Below are positions 44,954-54,084 of a DNA stretch of 64,000 bases, piece by piece (position 1 is the stretch's first letter; each line of letters begins with the position of its first letter). The stretch spans positions 98,260 to 162,259 of the forward strand of contig DATDAW010000002.1 in the NCBI GenBank assembly GCA_036525185.1. Reading direction: 5' to 3'. The stretch comes from DATDAW01 sp036525185. Lineage in GTDB: Bacteria; Verrucomicrobiota; Verrucomicrobiia; Chthoniobacterales; DASVRZ01. Under the pieces are notes generated by a model that saw nothing but the letters and a program-made list of their open reading frames with translations, did not search any database and was not told the origin of the DNA. Position numbers and translations under genes: made by a program.

Positions 44954-46663
44954 CTACGAAATCGTCGCTCTCAACAAGCTCGCTTCGACCTGTTTCGACT
45001 GTTCCAGAAGAGGCTCGAACTGGCTTTTTTGCGCGTTACAGAAATCTTCGAGCGGCGCAAAAGTCGCGCCGAGGTCCTGATAAAACAACTCGATCGCGTG
45101 TTTAAGCTGCCCCTCCAGCGCTGCGGTCAATTCATCGCGCCGGGCGATCATTTGCTTGCTGTAATCCTGCAAGATCTGGCGCCGTTTGAATAGCGCGACG
45201 GCCGTACCGACGACGGCTCCGCTTGCTGCGACGATGCCGGTAACGTCCAAAATTGCCACATGCGTGAGTGCGGCCACGACCGTTGCAAGCCCTCCGACGG
45301 CTGCCACGGCCCCGGGCACGCGCAGCCAGGCCGCCGTCTCGCTAAACCAATGCTTCAACTGTGTCTCGATCTGTCGATCGGACATTTGTTCGAGCAGCGT
45401 GAGATCGAGTTTGCGGACAATATCGGCCCGTTGATCCAGAAAAACCTGTGTCGCGGCGATCCGGCTGCGGCTGTCGCCTGCAAAGCTGCGCTGCATCATG
45501 TCGTACAGAGATTGCCACAGACTCTTGAGATCGCCCTCGAGGAGTTCCAGGCCTTTTTGCAGCTCGCGCTGGACCGCTTCCTGCAGATCAGCCTCGATTC
45601 GTTTCTGAAAGTCCTGCTGCCATTCGCCGCGATGGACCATCAATTTGAGCGTGCCCATCAGCGTGAGCCGTTCGCGCAGGACCTCGTCGCCGCGCATCCT
45701 GCATTTATCGCACGCTTGTTCGACGGACCGCAAAAAACCGCCGACCTGCCTCAACGACTGCTCTTTGCGCTGCGTGAGGATCGCTTTCAATTCGGTTAAT
45801 TTCGCAAAATCTTGTGCAATGATTCCGAGCGAATTGCGCACCTTCTCGACCTGCTGCTTCAGCAACACGAGCGCCGTGGTTTGAATCGACCGGAGTTGCT
45901 CGCGCCGGCCGTCATTCGTGATGACCGACTCGTCGATGTGCCGCTCCAAGTCTGGGAAATGACTCGCCTCCCATTTTTCCGGATTGGCAATTCCGCGAGC
46001 CGATTCCAGAGCCAATTTGGCGGAAACGGCAAAAACGGGACATTCGACGCCGATTTTTTGAAGTGAGGTCTGCCTCAGGTGACTCACGATGCGATCGACT
46101 TCTTCATGCGACCGCAAATCAGATTGTTGCAGCACAAAGGCGACTTTTTTGAGCCATTTCTTTTGGATTAACGCCAGGAAATCCCAGGCCGATCCAGCCC
46201 AGGGATTGGTGACGCTGAAGACGAAAAGGACGAGGTCGGCGAGAGGAACAAACCGTTCCGTGATGCTTTGATGGTCAAGGATGATGCTGTTCGTTCCAGG
46301 CGTATCGACGATGTTGAAGTTGCGCAGGAAATCGATGGGCCGATGCAACTCGACCAGATGCGGCGAAAGCGTCAAATCCCGCTCCGTTTCGCCGTATTTG
46401 AAAAGATAGATCCGATCCGTAGCTGGCAGAACGTCGACGCGGCAAAACTCCTGTCCGAAAAGCGCGTTGAGGAAGGAGGACTTGCCCGCCTTAACCTCGC
46501 CGACGACGACGAAAAGAAACGGTTCGCCCACACGTGCGCTCAGTCCATGAACTGTGTGATTGGTGTCTTCATCCGCCTTGCTCGCGTGTGCAAACGAAAG
46601 CAGATCCTGGAGACCGCGTTGCAGTGCGGCCCGTTGTTCAAACCATGTTTCGCCCAGATTCAT
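44954..46663 (-). CDS. Bacterial dynamin-like GTPase
   Basis: A 569-residue protein with a dynamin-type GTPase domain: G1 GEVKAGKSS at 55-63, a probable G2 threonine in PATD, G3 DTPG at 120-123, G4-like QQSD near 177. Long helices follow (about 230-440). Then comes a hydrophobic pair at about 449-491 (VPGAVAAVGGLATVVAALTH, then GIVAASGAVVGTAVALF), placed like the membrane-inserting paddle of bacterial dynamin-like proteins, and a final helical part. Such proteins bend, fuse or repair membranes. It is a lone copy rather than one of a tandem pair. Start ATG 46663 gives MNLGETWFEQ; the longer frame to 46840 overlaps the deacetylase gene and is not coding-like. Confidence 0.85.
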   Translation of the reverse strand: MNLGETWFEQRAALQRGLQDLLSFAHASKADEDTNHTVHGLSARVGEPFLFVVVGEVKAGKSSFLNALFGQEFCRVDVLPATDRIYLFKYGETERDLTLSPHLVELHRPIDFLRNFNIVDTPGTNSIILDHQSITERFVPLADLVLFVFSVTNPWAGSAWDFLALIQKKWLKKVAFVLQQSDLRSHEEVDRIVSHLRQTSLQKIGVECPVFAVSAKLALESARGIANPEKWEASHFPDLERHIDESVITNDGRREQLRSIQTTALVLLKQQVEKVRNSLGIIAQDFAKLTELKAILTQRKEQSLRQVGGFLRSVEQACDKCRMRGDEVLRERLTLMGTLKLMVHRGEWQQDFQKRIEADLQEAVQRELQKGLELLEGDLKSLWQSLYDMMQRSFAGDSRSRIAATQVFLDQRADIVRKLDLTLLEQMSDRQIETQLKHWFSETAAWLRVPGAVAAVGGLATVVAALTHVAILDVTGIVAASGAVVGTAVALFKRRQILQDYSKQMIARRDELTAALEGQLKHAIELFYQDLGATFAPLEDFCNAQKSQFEPLLEQSKQVEASLLRATIS

Positions 46664-46688
46664 CCGATTAACAGCGAGTGGCAGCGCA

Positions 46689-47708
46689 TCAAGGCGTGGG
46701 CATGGGCAGGGGCGTGGAAGAGGTTTGAACGGAAGGCGTTGAGTCACCAATCGGAGGCGTTGCAGGCCGCAGGTCGAGCTCACGTGCGGCGCTCGAGAGC
46801 GGGATTGGTGTCGGCAGCGAGTTCGGTTCTGCCCGGACACTGTTTGTGGACGGGAGCGTGGAGGGCAGCGACAAGCGGGGGTCGGCGGCTGCGGTTTGCG
46901 TCGATGCCAGCTTGGGCTGCTCCATCGCGAGTAACTCGGAAACGGTCACGAATTTATATCCCTTGGCCAGCAATTGATCGAAGGTTTCCGGCATTGCGCG
47001 GACGGTGGCACCATGAATGTCGTGCGCTAGAATGATCGCGCCACTATGCGTGCCATTGACGATGCGCGACCGGACCACGGCTTCACCGGGCTTTTTCCAA
47101 TCAAGCGGGTCGACGGACCAGAGGATGATATGGAGCCCAAAATGTTGATGGATCCAGGATTTCTGGCGCTTCGTGATAGACCCGTACGGCGGGCGCAACA
47201 AGGTCGGTCTCACCCCGCAAGCGGCATAAATGGCGTCTTGCGTCTTTTCAATCTGTGCCGTCACGGCGGCATCGGACATTTTTGCAAAAGCAGGATGCGA
47301 CCAAGAGTGATTTGCAACTTCGTGACCTTCCTCGACCATGCGACTCACGAGCTGTGGAAACTCCTGCACATTTTGGCCAACAAGGAAAAATGTTGCTTTG
47401 ATGCCTCGGGCTTTCAGGTCGTCGAGCAGCGTTGGCGTGTATTCCGCACTGGGTCCGTCATCGAATGTTATCGCAATGTAAGGCCCTTTTACAAAGACAC
47501 TTGTGTAAGTCGATGCATTGCCGGGAAAAAATGGATCGGAGGGCGGGGCAGCGCTGGTCGTTGTTGTGACCGGAAGTGCTCTGCGGACCTCGAATTGGTC
47601 CTGTCCGAAAACGATCAAGGGCGCCAGTAGAAACGCCAGAATAACGAAAATTTGGAAACGAAAACCAAGATCGCCGTTACTGCGCGGCAAGGATGCGGGA
47701 TTTGCCAT
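46689..47708 (-). CDS. Polysaccharide deacetylase (NodB domain, CE4)
   Basis: A 339-residue exported CE4 esterase. A signal or anchor helix is at about 18-35. The NodB motifs follow: TFDDGP at 81-86, HSWSHP at 134-139, RPPYG near 170, WSVDPLDW near 193 and ILAHDIH near 220. This is the full metal-dependent catalytic set. It probably deacetylates peptidoglycan or an exopolysaccharide. The C-terminal 80 residues are Ser/Pro/Thr-rich and low complexity. ATG 47708 is chosen; a TTG at 47738 is possible. Its stop is 25 bases before the dynamin-like gene on the same strand. Confidence 0.88.
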   Translation of the reverse strand: MANPASLPRSNGDLGFRFQIFVILAFLLAPLIVFGQDQFEVRRALPVTTTTSAAPPSDPFFPGNASTYTSVFVKGPYIAITFDDGPSAEYTPTLLDDLKARGIKATFFLVGQNVQEFPQLVSRMVEEGHEVANHSWSHPAFAKMSDAAVTAQIEKTQDAIYAACGVRPTLLRPPYGSITKRQKSWIHQHFGLHIILWSVDPLDWKKPGEAVVRSRIVNGTHSGAIILAHDIHGATVRAMPETFDQLLAKGYKFVTVSELLAMEQPKLASTQTAAADPRLSLPSTLPSTNSVRAEPNSLPTPIPLSSAARELDLRPATPPIGDSTPSVQTSSTPLPMPTP

Positions 47709-47811
47709 GGTCTGCCAACGGAAGCAGATGAATGACAAAAAGGAAAGTTAGAGTTGAGTGTTTGACGCGTGTTTTCCCCTTGCAACACCGCGGACCGGTG
47801 ATGCTCTCGCG

Positions 47812-48573
47812 TTACTCCAGGCGAACCGGAATATGGTGCGCTCTGAGGAAAGCTTTCACGTCGTTCACGGTATATTCGCCGAAGTGGAAAATGCTCGCGG
47901 CAAGGACAGCATCGGCTTTTCCTTCCGTGAGAACGCTTACGAGGTGCTCGAGTTTTCCGGCTCCGCCACTGGCAATGACTGGGATGCCAACATGCTCGCT
48001 GACGGCCGCGGTCAATTCCAAATCGTAACCGTCCTTGGTTCCGTCTGCATCCATGCTCGTGAGCAGGATTTCTCCGGCACCACGTTTTTCGCATTCGATG
48101 GCCCACTCGACGGCATCGAGTTGCGTCGCCCGTCGCCCTCCGTGCGTGTGGACGGTCCAGCCGCCATATGCATTGCGCCGGGCATCGATCGCTACGACGA
48201 CGCATTGGGCCCCGAGTCCTTCCGCGGAATCGCTGATGAGGCGCGGGTTTTCGATCGCCGCAGTGTTCATGCTGACCTTGTCCGCCCCGGCCAGTAGCAT
48301 GTCGCGTACATCGACCACGGAGCGAATGCCACCGCCAACTGTGAGGGGCATAAAACATTGCGCCGCAGTCCTTTCCACGACGTCGATCATCGTTCTCCGG
48401 TTGTCCGACGACGCGGTAATATCGAGGAAAACCAATTCATCGGCGCCCTGATCGTTGTACGCCATCGCGCATTCCACGGGATCGCCCGCGTCGCGCAGTT
48501 CCAGGAAACGCGTTCCCTTGACCACTCGTCCGTTGGTCACATCGAGGCAGGGAATGACGCGTTTGGTGAACAT
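47812..48573 (-). CDS. hisF: Imidazole glycerol phosphate synthase, cyclase subunit
   Basis: A 253-residue TIM barrel of histidine synthesis. The catalytic Asp lies in VIPCLDVTNGRVVKG (D11) and a second in VVVAIDARR (about D130). GADELVFLDITAS, LTVGGGIRS, GAGEILLTSMDADGTKDGYD and VIASGGAG are all HisF signatures. HisF uses ammonia delivered by HisH, which is not in the window. Start ATG 48573 gives MFTKRVIPCLDV; the longer frame to 48714 is not family sequence. Confidence 0.95.
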   Translation of the reverse strand: MFTKRVIPCLDVTNGRVVKGTRFLELRDAGDPVECAMAYNDQGADELVFLDITASSDNRRTMIDVVERTAAQCFMPLTVGGGIRSVVDVRDMLLAGADKVSMNTAAIENPRLISDSAEGLGAQCVVVAIDARRNAYGGWTVHTHGGRRATQLDAVEWAIECEKRGAGEILLTSMDADGTKDGYDLELTAAVSEHVGIPVIASGGAGKLEHLVSVLTEGKADAVLAASIFHFGEYTVNDVKAFLRAHHIPVRLE

Positions 48574-48775
48574 GCAATCGAGAAAGGTGGTTCGGTCTGT
48601 CACAGAACCGTCACACTCATGACGGTTTGTGCCCGCTCGACAAGTAAAAAATCGGGGAATGAATCCGTCAGCGATATTTCTCTGCGGCCGAATTCCCGGT
48701 TCCTTGCCAAGCACGATTCGTAAAAAACGAGGGGATTGGTCGGCCGTTTCAACCGACGATCCGACATCGTTGAAA

Positions 48776-49834
48776 TTACGCCGGGATGAATGCCTCCAAG
48801 GGCTCGTCGTGTGGATACAATTTCCGGTATTGAATGGCCTGCAGACCGGCGATTGCCGCTACGCCGACGATTTCGTCCACGGTGGCGCCGCGGGATAATT
48901 CGGCTGCTGGTCGCGATAGACCGGTTAGCAACTGTCCGTAGATATCCGGCTTGGCCAGATAATGCACCAGTTTGCTCGCGATGTTGCCGCTGTTGAGATC
49001 GGGGAAAATCAGGACGTTGGCCTTGCCTGCCACTTCGCTGGAGGGGACTTTTTTCTCCGCGACTTCAGCCAGGAGCGCCGCGTCTGCCTGCAACTCGCCA
49101 TCAATCGCCATGTCGAGGAGCTGCTCGTCGGCCATTTTCTTGGCCAGTGCAGTGGCTGCGGCTACTTTTTCCGTGAGAGGCATTTTGGCACTTCCTCGAG
49201 TGGAAAATGAAAGAAGTGCAACCCGTGGCCGCGTCCCTGTGAGTTGACGCGACAGACGCCCCGTTTCGACAGCGATGGCGGCGAGCTGCTGGACATCTGG
49301 ATCGGGCACAACCGCACAGTCACCCATGAACAGCACTCCCTTATCGCCGAGCGTGTTGTCCTTCATCTCCATAATCGTGCAGCTAGAAATCGTTTTGATA
49401 TGCGGCAGCGGCGCGATGATCTGGATGAGCGGCCGCAGCAACGAACTCGAAAACGCTGAGGCTCCGCCAACCAGGGCGTCTGCCTGGCCATATTGAAGCA
49501 TCATGGCGCCAAAAAAATTGGCATTGAGCATGAGCTCCCTGCAATTGGCCGGCCCCATTTTGCGGTAACGCTCGAGTTTTTCCAGCCGGCTTACAAAGGT
49601 ATCAAAGTCGGAAGCCGCAGGCGGGTTGATGATCATTACATGATTCAGATCCACTCGAAGGTTTCGGGCGGCTGACTCAATGGAGCTGCGATCACCCAAC
49701 AGGATGGGCGTACCTAGTTTCAGTGAAGCGAACTTCCCGGCTGCCTTTAGCACGCGGGGTTCGGTGCCCTCGGGGAACACAATGCGTTTTGGATGGCGGG
49801 CCAATTTCTCGAAAACGCTCTCAATGAATTTCAT
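48776..49834 (-). CDS. pta: Phosphate acetyltransferase (PTA/PTB family)
   Basis: A 352-residue enzyme of the phosphotransacetylase family, interconverting acetyl-CoA and acetyl phosphate. Typical stretches are KRIVFPEGTEPRVLKAA near 16-32, YGQADALVGGA near 113, DCAVVPDPD near 163, RVALLSFSTRGSA near 193 and NVLIFPDLNSGNIASKL near 278. No acetate kinase gene is in the window. A phosphate butyryltransferase role cannot be excluded, but the length and the SFSTRGSA motif fit Pta. Start ATG 49834 gives MKFIESVFEKLARHPKRI. Confidence 0.85.
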   Translation of the reverse strand: MKFIESVFEKLARHPKRIVFPEGTEPRVLKAAGKFASLKLGTPILLGDRSSIESAARNLRVDLNHVMIINPPAASDFDTFVSRLEKLERYRKMGPANCRELMLNANFFGAMMLQYGQADALVGGASAFSSSLLRPLIQIIAPLPHIKTISSCTIMEMKDNTLGDKGVLFMGDCAVVPDPDVQQLAAIAVETGRLSRQLTGTRPRVALLSFSTRGSAKMPLTEKVAAATALAKKMADEQLLDMAIDGELQADAALLAEVAEKKVPSSEVAGKANVLIFPDLNSGNIASKLVHYLAKPDIYGQLLTGLSRPAAELSRGATVDEIVGVAAIAGLQAIQYRKLYPHDEPLEAFIPA

Positions 49835-50016
49835 ACCTGAGTGCAAGGTTGGCCATATTCCAGCGCCCGGACAAGCCATTTAATCCTCACAATTCCTTAT
49901 GATTACGGGTTTCTCCCCGCGATACAGCTGGCTTGGATCCTTGCTGTGACGCATGCCTTCCCACCAACCGTAAATTCATGCTTTTCAGGCCGGTGAACTG
50001 TCGGAAAACTCATGCC

Positions 50017-50772
50017 ATGAGACTTGTCATCCTCCTTGTTCTGTTTGTGTTAGCCGTTCCGATGCTGGCACTAACAGATTCCGAGCTCGATTCCATCGGA
50101 CGCCGCGTGTGGCAAAATGAATGCGGTGGGACGCGCGATGGGCTGACTTCATGGAACTCAGGGGAAAATTTTGCCTCTTTGGGGATTGGGCATTTTATCT
50201 GGTATCCGCGCGGCGTGGATGGCCCATTTGAAGAAAGCTTCCCGAAGCTGATTGCCTATATTCGAAAGAACGGTGTAACGACCCCAGAGTGGCTGGAAGG
50301 TGATTGTCCGTGGGCCACGCGTGCACAATTCCAGACCGATTTTCGCGGCAAGCGCTTGAGCGAATTGCGCGCCCTTCTTGCCGGCACGATCCGGCTTCAG
50401 AGCCGGTTTCTTGCGCTGCGGATGGAGGATGCCCTCCCCAAAATGCTTGCTGCAGCGCCGTCGGGACAGCGTGAAAACATTCGAAAGCAGTTCGAGCGGT
50501 TGGCAGCAACGGGGAATGGAACGTTTGCGCTCATCGACTACGTGAACTTTAAAGGCGAGGGGATCAAGAGCACGGAACGCTACAAAGGCGAAGGATGGGG
50601 CCTTCTACAGGTTCTTGGTGGAATGACGGGTTCCGGCTCCGGTGCGACGAAGGAATTTTCCGAAAGCGCTGTGCGCGTGCTGACCCGTCGGGTCGAAAAC
50701 GCTCCGCCGAGCCGCAACGAAACCCAGTGGCTGCCTGGGTGGAAAAACCGGGTCCGGGCGTATTCCCAATAA
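50017..50772 (+). CDS. Secreted protein with a lysozyme-like motif, function unknown
   Basis: A 251-residue protein with a signal peptide (about 1-18, MRLVILLVLFVLAVPMLA). The mature N-terminus reads IGRRVWQNECGGTRDGLTSW, then NSGENFASLGIGHFIWYP. The pattern of an acidic residue followed by S-L-G-I-G-H resembles the E...T-I-G-Y-G-H core of phage-type (GH24) lysozymes, and a later ALIDYVNFKGEG lies where such enzymes have a conserved Asn/Gly region. I infer a possible peptidoglycan hydrolase, not more. Starts at 49933 or 49978 are possible but would bury the signal peptide. It stands alone on the plus strand. Confidence 0.65.
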   Translation: MRLVILLVLFVLAVPMLALTDSELDSIGRRVWQNECGGTRDGLTSWNSGENFASLGIGHFIWYPRGVDGPFEESFPKLIAYIRKNGVTTPEWLEGDCPWATRAQFQTDFRGKRLSELRALLAGTIRLQSRFLALRMEDALPKMLAAAPSGQRENIRKQFERLAATGNGTFALIDYVNFKGEGIKSTERYKGEGWGLLQVLGGMTGSGSGATKEFSESAVRVLTRRVENAPPSRNETQWLPGWKNRVRAYSQ

Positions 50773-50800
50773 GCGGGAGCGGACGAGAACGGCAGCGAAA

Positions 50801-51166
50801 TCACGTGGGATTGGTCCCTGCGACCAGAACGGTCATGTAGGTTGTGCCATCGGTTCGTCGAAGCCGGAGGGTTAACTTTTCACCTGGGGCTTTGGTCATC
50901 AGCTGCTTCGCCTCAGACGCTTTGCAACCGCTGACCGGGACATTTTCGATTTCGATGATGCTGTCGCCGACGGCGAGGTTTGCGACGGCTGCGGGTGAAC
51001 CGGCTTCAATCTCGATGATGGTGATGGTTTTGAGGACGGGGTCGTTTTCACCTTGGATAGACGCTTTCACCGACATGCCCAGCCAGCCTGGCTCGGTCGC
51101 TCCGGCGAGCCAGGGCATCAACAGCAGGATGACGACGAAAATCCCAAGCTGGAAACGTCGCGACAT
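50801..51166 (-). CDS. Small exported PDZ-domain protein
   Basis: A 121-residue protein with a signal peptide (about 1-22) and a single PDZ domain: WLGMSVKAS at the start, ITIIEIEAGSPAAVANLAVG and DSIIEIENVPVSG in the middle, and LTLRLRRTDG at the end. There is no protease domain. It ends 28 bases from the convergent secreted-protein gene and lies 15 bases downstream of the PEP carboxylase gene on the same strand, so it is probably co-transcribed with it. Confidence 0.78.
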   Translation of the reverse strand: MSRRFQLGIFVVILLLMPWLAGATEPGWLGMSVKASIQGENDPVLKTITIIEIEAGSPAAVANLAVGDSIIEIENVPVSGCKASEAKQLMTKAPGEKLTLRLRRTDGTTYMTVLVAGTNPT

Positions 51167-51181
51167 CGGGGGTCACAGCGA

Positions 51182-53977
51182 CTATCCGGTCGTGCGCAGG
51201 CCGGCGGCGATGGCGTTGATGGAGAGCATCACTTCGGGAAGGAGGCGGTCAGCGGTTTGCTGGTCGTCGCTGGCCTGGATGTGGCGCCATTTGCGCAGGA
51301 GGACGACTTGCTGGTGGTGAAGCACTTTCAACGCGTCGGCGCGCACTTCGAGAGTCTTGAAGAAACGTGGCCGGCGGCTGGTGAGGTGGCCTCCCATGAC
51401 TTCGTTGATCATTTCGCCTGTGAGAACGAATTCATCGCGAATCTTGGCGAAGATTTTTTCGCGCACGTCGGCGTTGGCGACGAGATCGGCGTAAAGGCCC
51501 ATTAGATCCAGACTGGCGCTGGCGAGGTTGGTTTCGACGTTGTTCAGGACGAAACGCAGAAACGGCCACGATTTTTGCTCGCGAGACAGCCAGACGAAAC
51601 TTTCTTCGTCCTCGGTTTTCAACTGGGAGAGTGCCGTGCCGACGCCATACCAGCCGGGGAGATAGAATCGTGATTGGTTCCAGGAAAACACCCACGGGAT
51701 GGCGCGAAGATCACTGAGTTTTCGCTGCCCGGTGCGTCGAGATGGGCGGGAGCCGATGCTGCTGCGTTCCAGGGCGTCGATGGGCGTTGCCTGGCTGTAG
51801 AATTCCATGAATTCCGGCAGCTTGAGGAAGGCCTGATAGGTATCACGGCTGGCGCGGGCGAGCTTATTGACCACACCTTTGAGGGGGCGATTGGGCTCTT
51901 TGGTTTGCGCCTGGCGCGCGGTCACACCGGTAACACCCGCAAGCAGCAGTTCGAGATTGTAAGTGGCGGTGCCAAGGTTGGCGTATTTTTGAGCGATGGT
52001 TTCACCTTGTTCGGTGACGCGGAGATCGCCGTTGACGGTTCTTTCGGGAAGCGCCTCCAGAAACCGGTGCGTCGGGCCGGCGCCACGGCTGATTGTGCCG
52101 CCACGACCGTGGAAATACCGGATGCGGACCCCGGCATCGAAGCCCACGGCAGTCACGGCTTCCTGCGCCATTTGCAAAGCCCATTGGCTGGCGAGGATAC
52201 CGCCTTCCTTGTTCGAATCGCTGTAACCGACCATTACCTGCTGAACAGGCAAGGGATGGCGCGTTGGGCGTTGAGCGTGCTGGCGGTAGAGGCTGCGCTT
52301 TGTGACAGGGTGCTCGAGGAAGTCCTTCATGATGGTCGGACTTTTTTCGAGGTCCTCGGTCGTTTCAAAAAGCGGGACGACTGGGAGAAGGCATGCCAAA
52401 CCGTCGGCGGTATTTTCTACGAGTCCCGTTTCGCGGCAGAAAAGATAAATGATGAGCAAATCCGACACGGAACGCGTCATCGAAACGATGAGTGCGCCGA
52501 GACCGTCCGGACCGTATTTTTTCCGGTGCTCGGCCAATACCCGGTAACAGGACAGGACGGCATCCGCCTCTGGCCCGGCGGGAGTCCCGGCGAGGAGAAA
52601 CGGACGCGGACTTTGGAGTTCTTTGTTGAGAAAATCGATGCGCTGAGCTTCATCCCAGCCTTTGAGAGCGTCGCCGGCGAGTCCTGCTTTGGTCATCATC
52701 TGGGCGAGCGCTTTTTCGTGAAATTCGCTGTTCTGGCGCACATCGAGGGCGCCGGCATGGAAGCCGAAGACTTCGATCGTGCGCATGATTGGACGTACTT
52801 CAAGGCGGGCAAGGCGTCTGGCGCCGACCTCGATGAGGGAGGAATGGAGGATACGCAGGTCGGCGCGGAGTTCGTGCGAGTAGCGGTAGCGATTTGGCGC
52901 CTGGTCCAAGTGAGCGTCGTCGGCGAACGATCGCGCGAGGGGGAGCTTTTGCTGGATCAGTTTTACGAACTGGCGCCAGGGCTCATCGGGGTGATGGCGC
53001 ATGATGGGCTCGGCGATTGCGGGCCCCATTTCGCCGGCGAGGGCGACGATGGCATCGCGCAAAAAGGCCGGTGCTCTGTGGACGTGCTGGGAAAGTGTCA
53101 ATTCGTAGGCTGCTTTTTCAAGCTGGCGATCGATGACTGTGAGAGCTGTTATCCGGAGTTCGTCGAGCGATTCGCGCGTAACGGCGTCAGTAACGAAAGG
53201 ATGTCCGTCGCGGTCGCCGCCTACCCAAGTTCCAAAGTGTAACAGAGGAAGAGTACCTTCGCCGTCGAGTTTTGCGGGGTCGTAGCCGGCCTCCTTCCAG
53301 GAAACTTCCAAGTTGCGATCGAGGCGCGGCAGGACTTGGGGAAAAACATCCTGCAAATAATGGATCATGTTCCGACGTTCGTCGGCGACCTCGGGTTTTT
53401 GACGCGGGATTTCGCCAGTGCGCCAGAGACGTTCAAGAGTGGCCTTGATCTCATCGCGAATATTTTCGCGTTCGCGCGGAGTCCACATCTGGTTCTCGCG
53501 CTGGAGAAGCAGTTGATAAAGCGCGCGCAGTTGCTCGATGACAGTGGTGCGTTTGGCTTCGGTCGGGTGTGCAGTAAGGACCGGTTCGACTTCGATTTCC
53601 CGCAAGATATTGGCCAGAGTTTGCTCAGGAATTTGAAGTTGAGCGAGGCGTTTGAGCTCAGACCCCCACAATCCTGGTTCGGTAGCCGTGCCCTGTTCCG
53701 TCTCGCGCCGCCGGCGCATTTGGGAAGCGACATTTTCCTCAACGATGTTTAGCAACTGGAAGGCGATCGAGTAAACTTGGGCCATCCGGGCGGGATAATT
53801 GCCCTCGTCGGCGACCGTGCCCGTCCAGGGGACGTAGTTGGCCAGTTCCGTTTCGCCCAGGTCGATCAAGACTTCCTGAAAACACTCAACAAGGAAGCGC
53901 AGGTCGTTGTGAATTTTTTCAAACCCGATGGCGGTGAGATCGGATTTTGAAGCGGGAACGGGGTCGGTATTTTCCAT
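51182..53977 (-). CDS. ppc: Phosphoenolpyruvate carboxylase
   Basis: A 931-residue anaplerotic enzyme making oxaloacetate from PEP and bicarbonate. Catalytic motifs are VLTAHPTEAKRTTV near 145, GYSDSNKEGG near 590 and FHGRGGTISRGAGPTH near 625. The bacterial PEPC C-terminal motif usually reads AAGMRNTG; here it is AAGLRTTG, with Thr in place of the Asn that helps bind the inhibitor aspartate in E. coli. ATG 53977 (MENTDP) is chosen over an upstream GTG at 54001. The PDZ-protein gene follows at 15 bases. Confidence 0.94.
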   Translation of the reverse strand: MENTDPVPASKSDLTAIGFEKIHNDLRFLVECFQEVLIDLGETELANYVPWTGTVADEGNYPARMAQVYSIAFQLLNIVEENVASQMRRRRETEQGTATEPGLWGSELKRLAQLQIPEQTLANILREIEVEPVLTAHPTEAKRTTVIEQLRALYQLLLQRENQMWTPRERENIRDEIKATLERLWRTGEIPRQKPEVADERRNMIHYLQDVFPQVLPRLDRNLEVSWKEAGYDPAKLDGEGTLPLLHFGTWVGGDRDGHPFVTDAVTRESLDELRITALTVIDRQLEKAAYELTLSQHVHRAPAFLRDAIVALAGEMGPAIAEPIMRHHPDEPWRQFVKLIQQKLPLARSFADDAHLDQAPNRYRYSHELRADLRILHSSLIEVGARRLARLEVRPIMRTIEVFGFHAGALDVRQNSEFHEKALAQMMTKAGLAGDALKGWDEAQRIDFLNKELQSPRPFLLAGTPAGPEADAVLSCYRVLAEHRKKYGPDGLGALIVSMTRSVSDLLIIYLFCRETGLVENTADGLACLLPVVPLFETTEDLEKSPTIMKDFLEHPVTKRSLYRQHAQRPTRHPLPVQQVMVGYSDSNKEGGILASQWALQMAQEAVTAVGFDAGVRIRYFHGRGGTISRGAGPTHRFLEALPERTVNGDLRVTEQGETIAQKYANLGTATYNLELLLAGVTGVTARQAQTKEPNRPLKGVVNKLARASRDTYQAFLKLPEFMEFYSQATPIDALERSSIGSRPSRRTGQRKLSDLRAIPWVFSWNQSRFYLPGWYGVGTALSQLKTEDEESFVWLSREQKSWPFLRFVLNNVETNLASASLDLMGLYADLVANADVREKIFAKIRDEFVLTGEMINEVMGGHLTSRRPRFFKTLEVRADALKVLHHQQVVLLRKWRHIQASDDQQTADRLLPEVMLSINAIAAGLRTTG

Positions 53978-54084
53978 GGATGGTTCCTGAATGTGTGCCA
54001 CTGATGCACCGACAGGTATGGCATTTCCCGAATTGTAAAGTCAACGCCGGTAGACAAGCGTATGGTGGAAATATTAACGGTGAC

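Noticed and set aside
51674..53242. 522-codon plus-strand open frame
   Set aside because: It is antisense to PEP carboxylase, whose catalytic motifs are unmistakable on the other strand; no motif on the plus strand.
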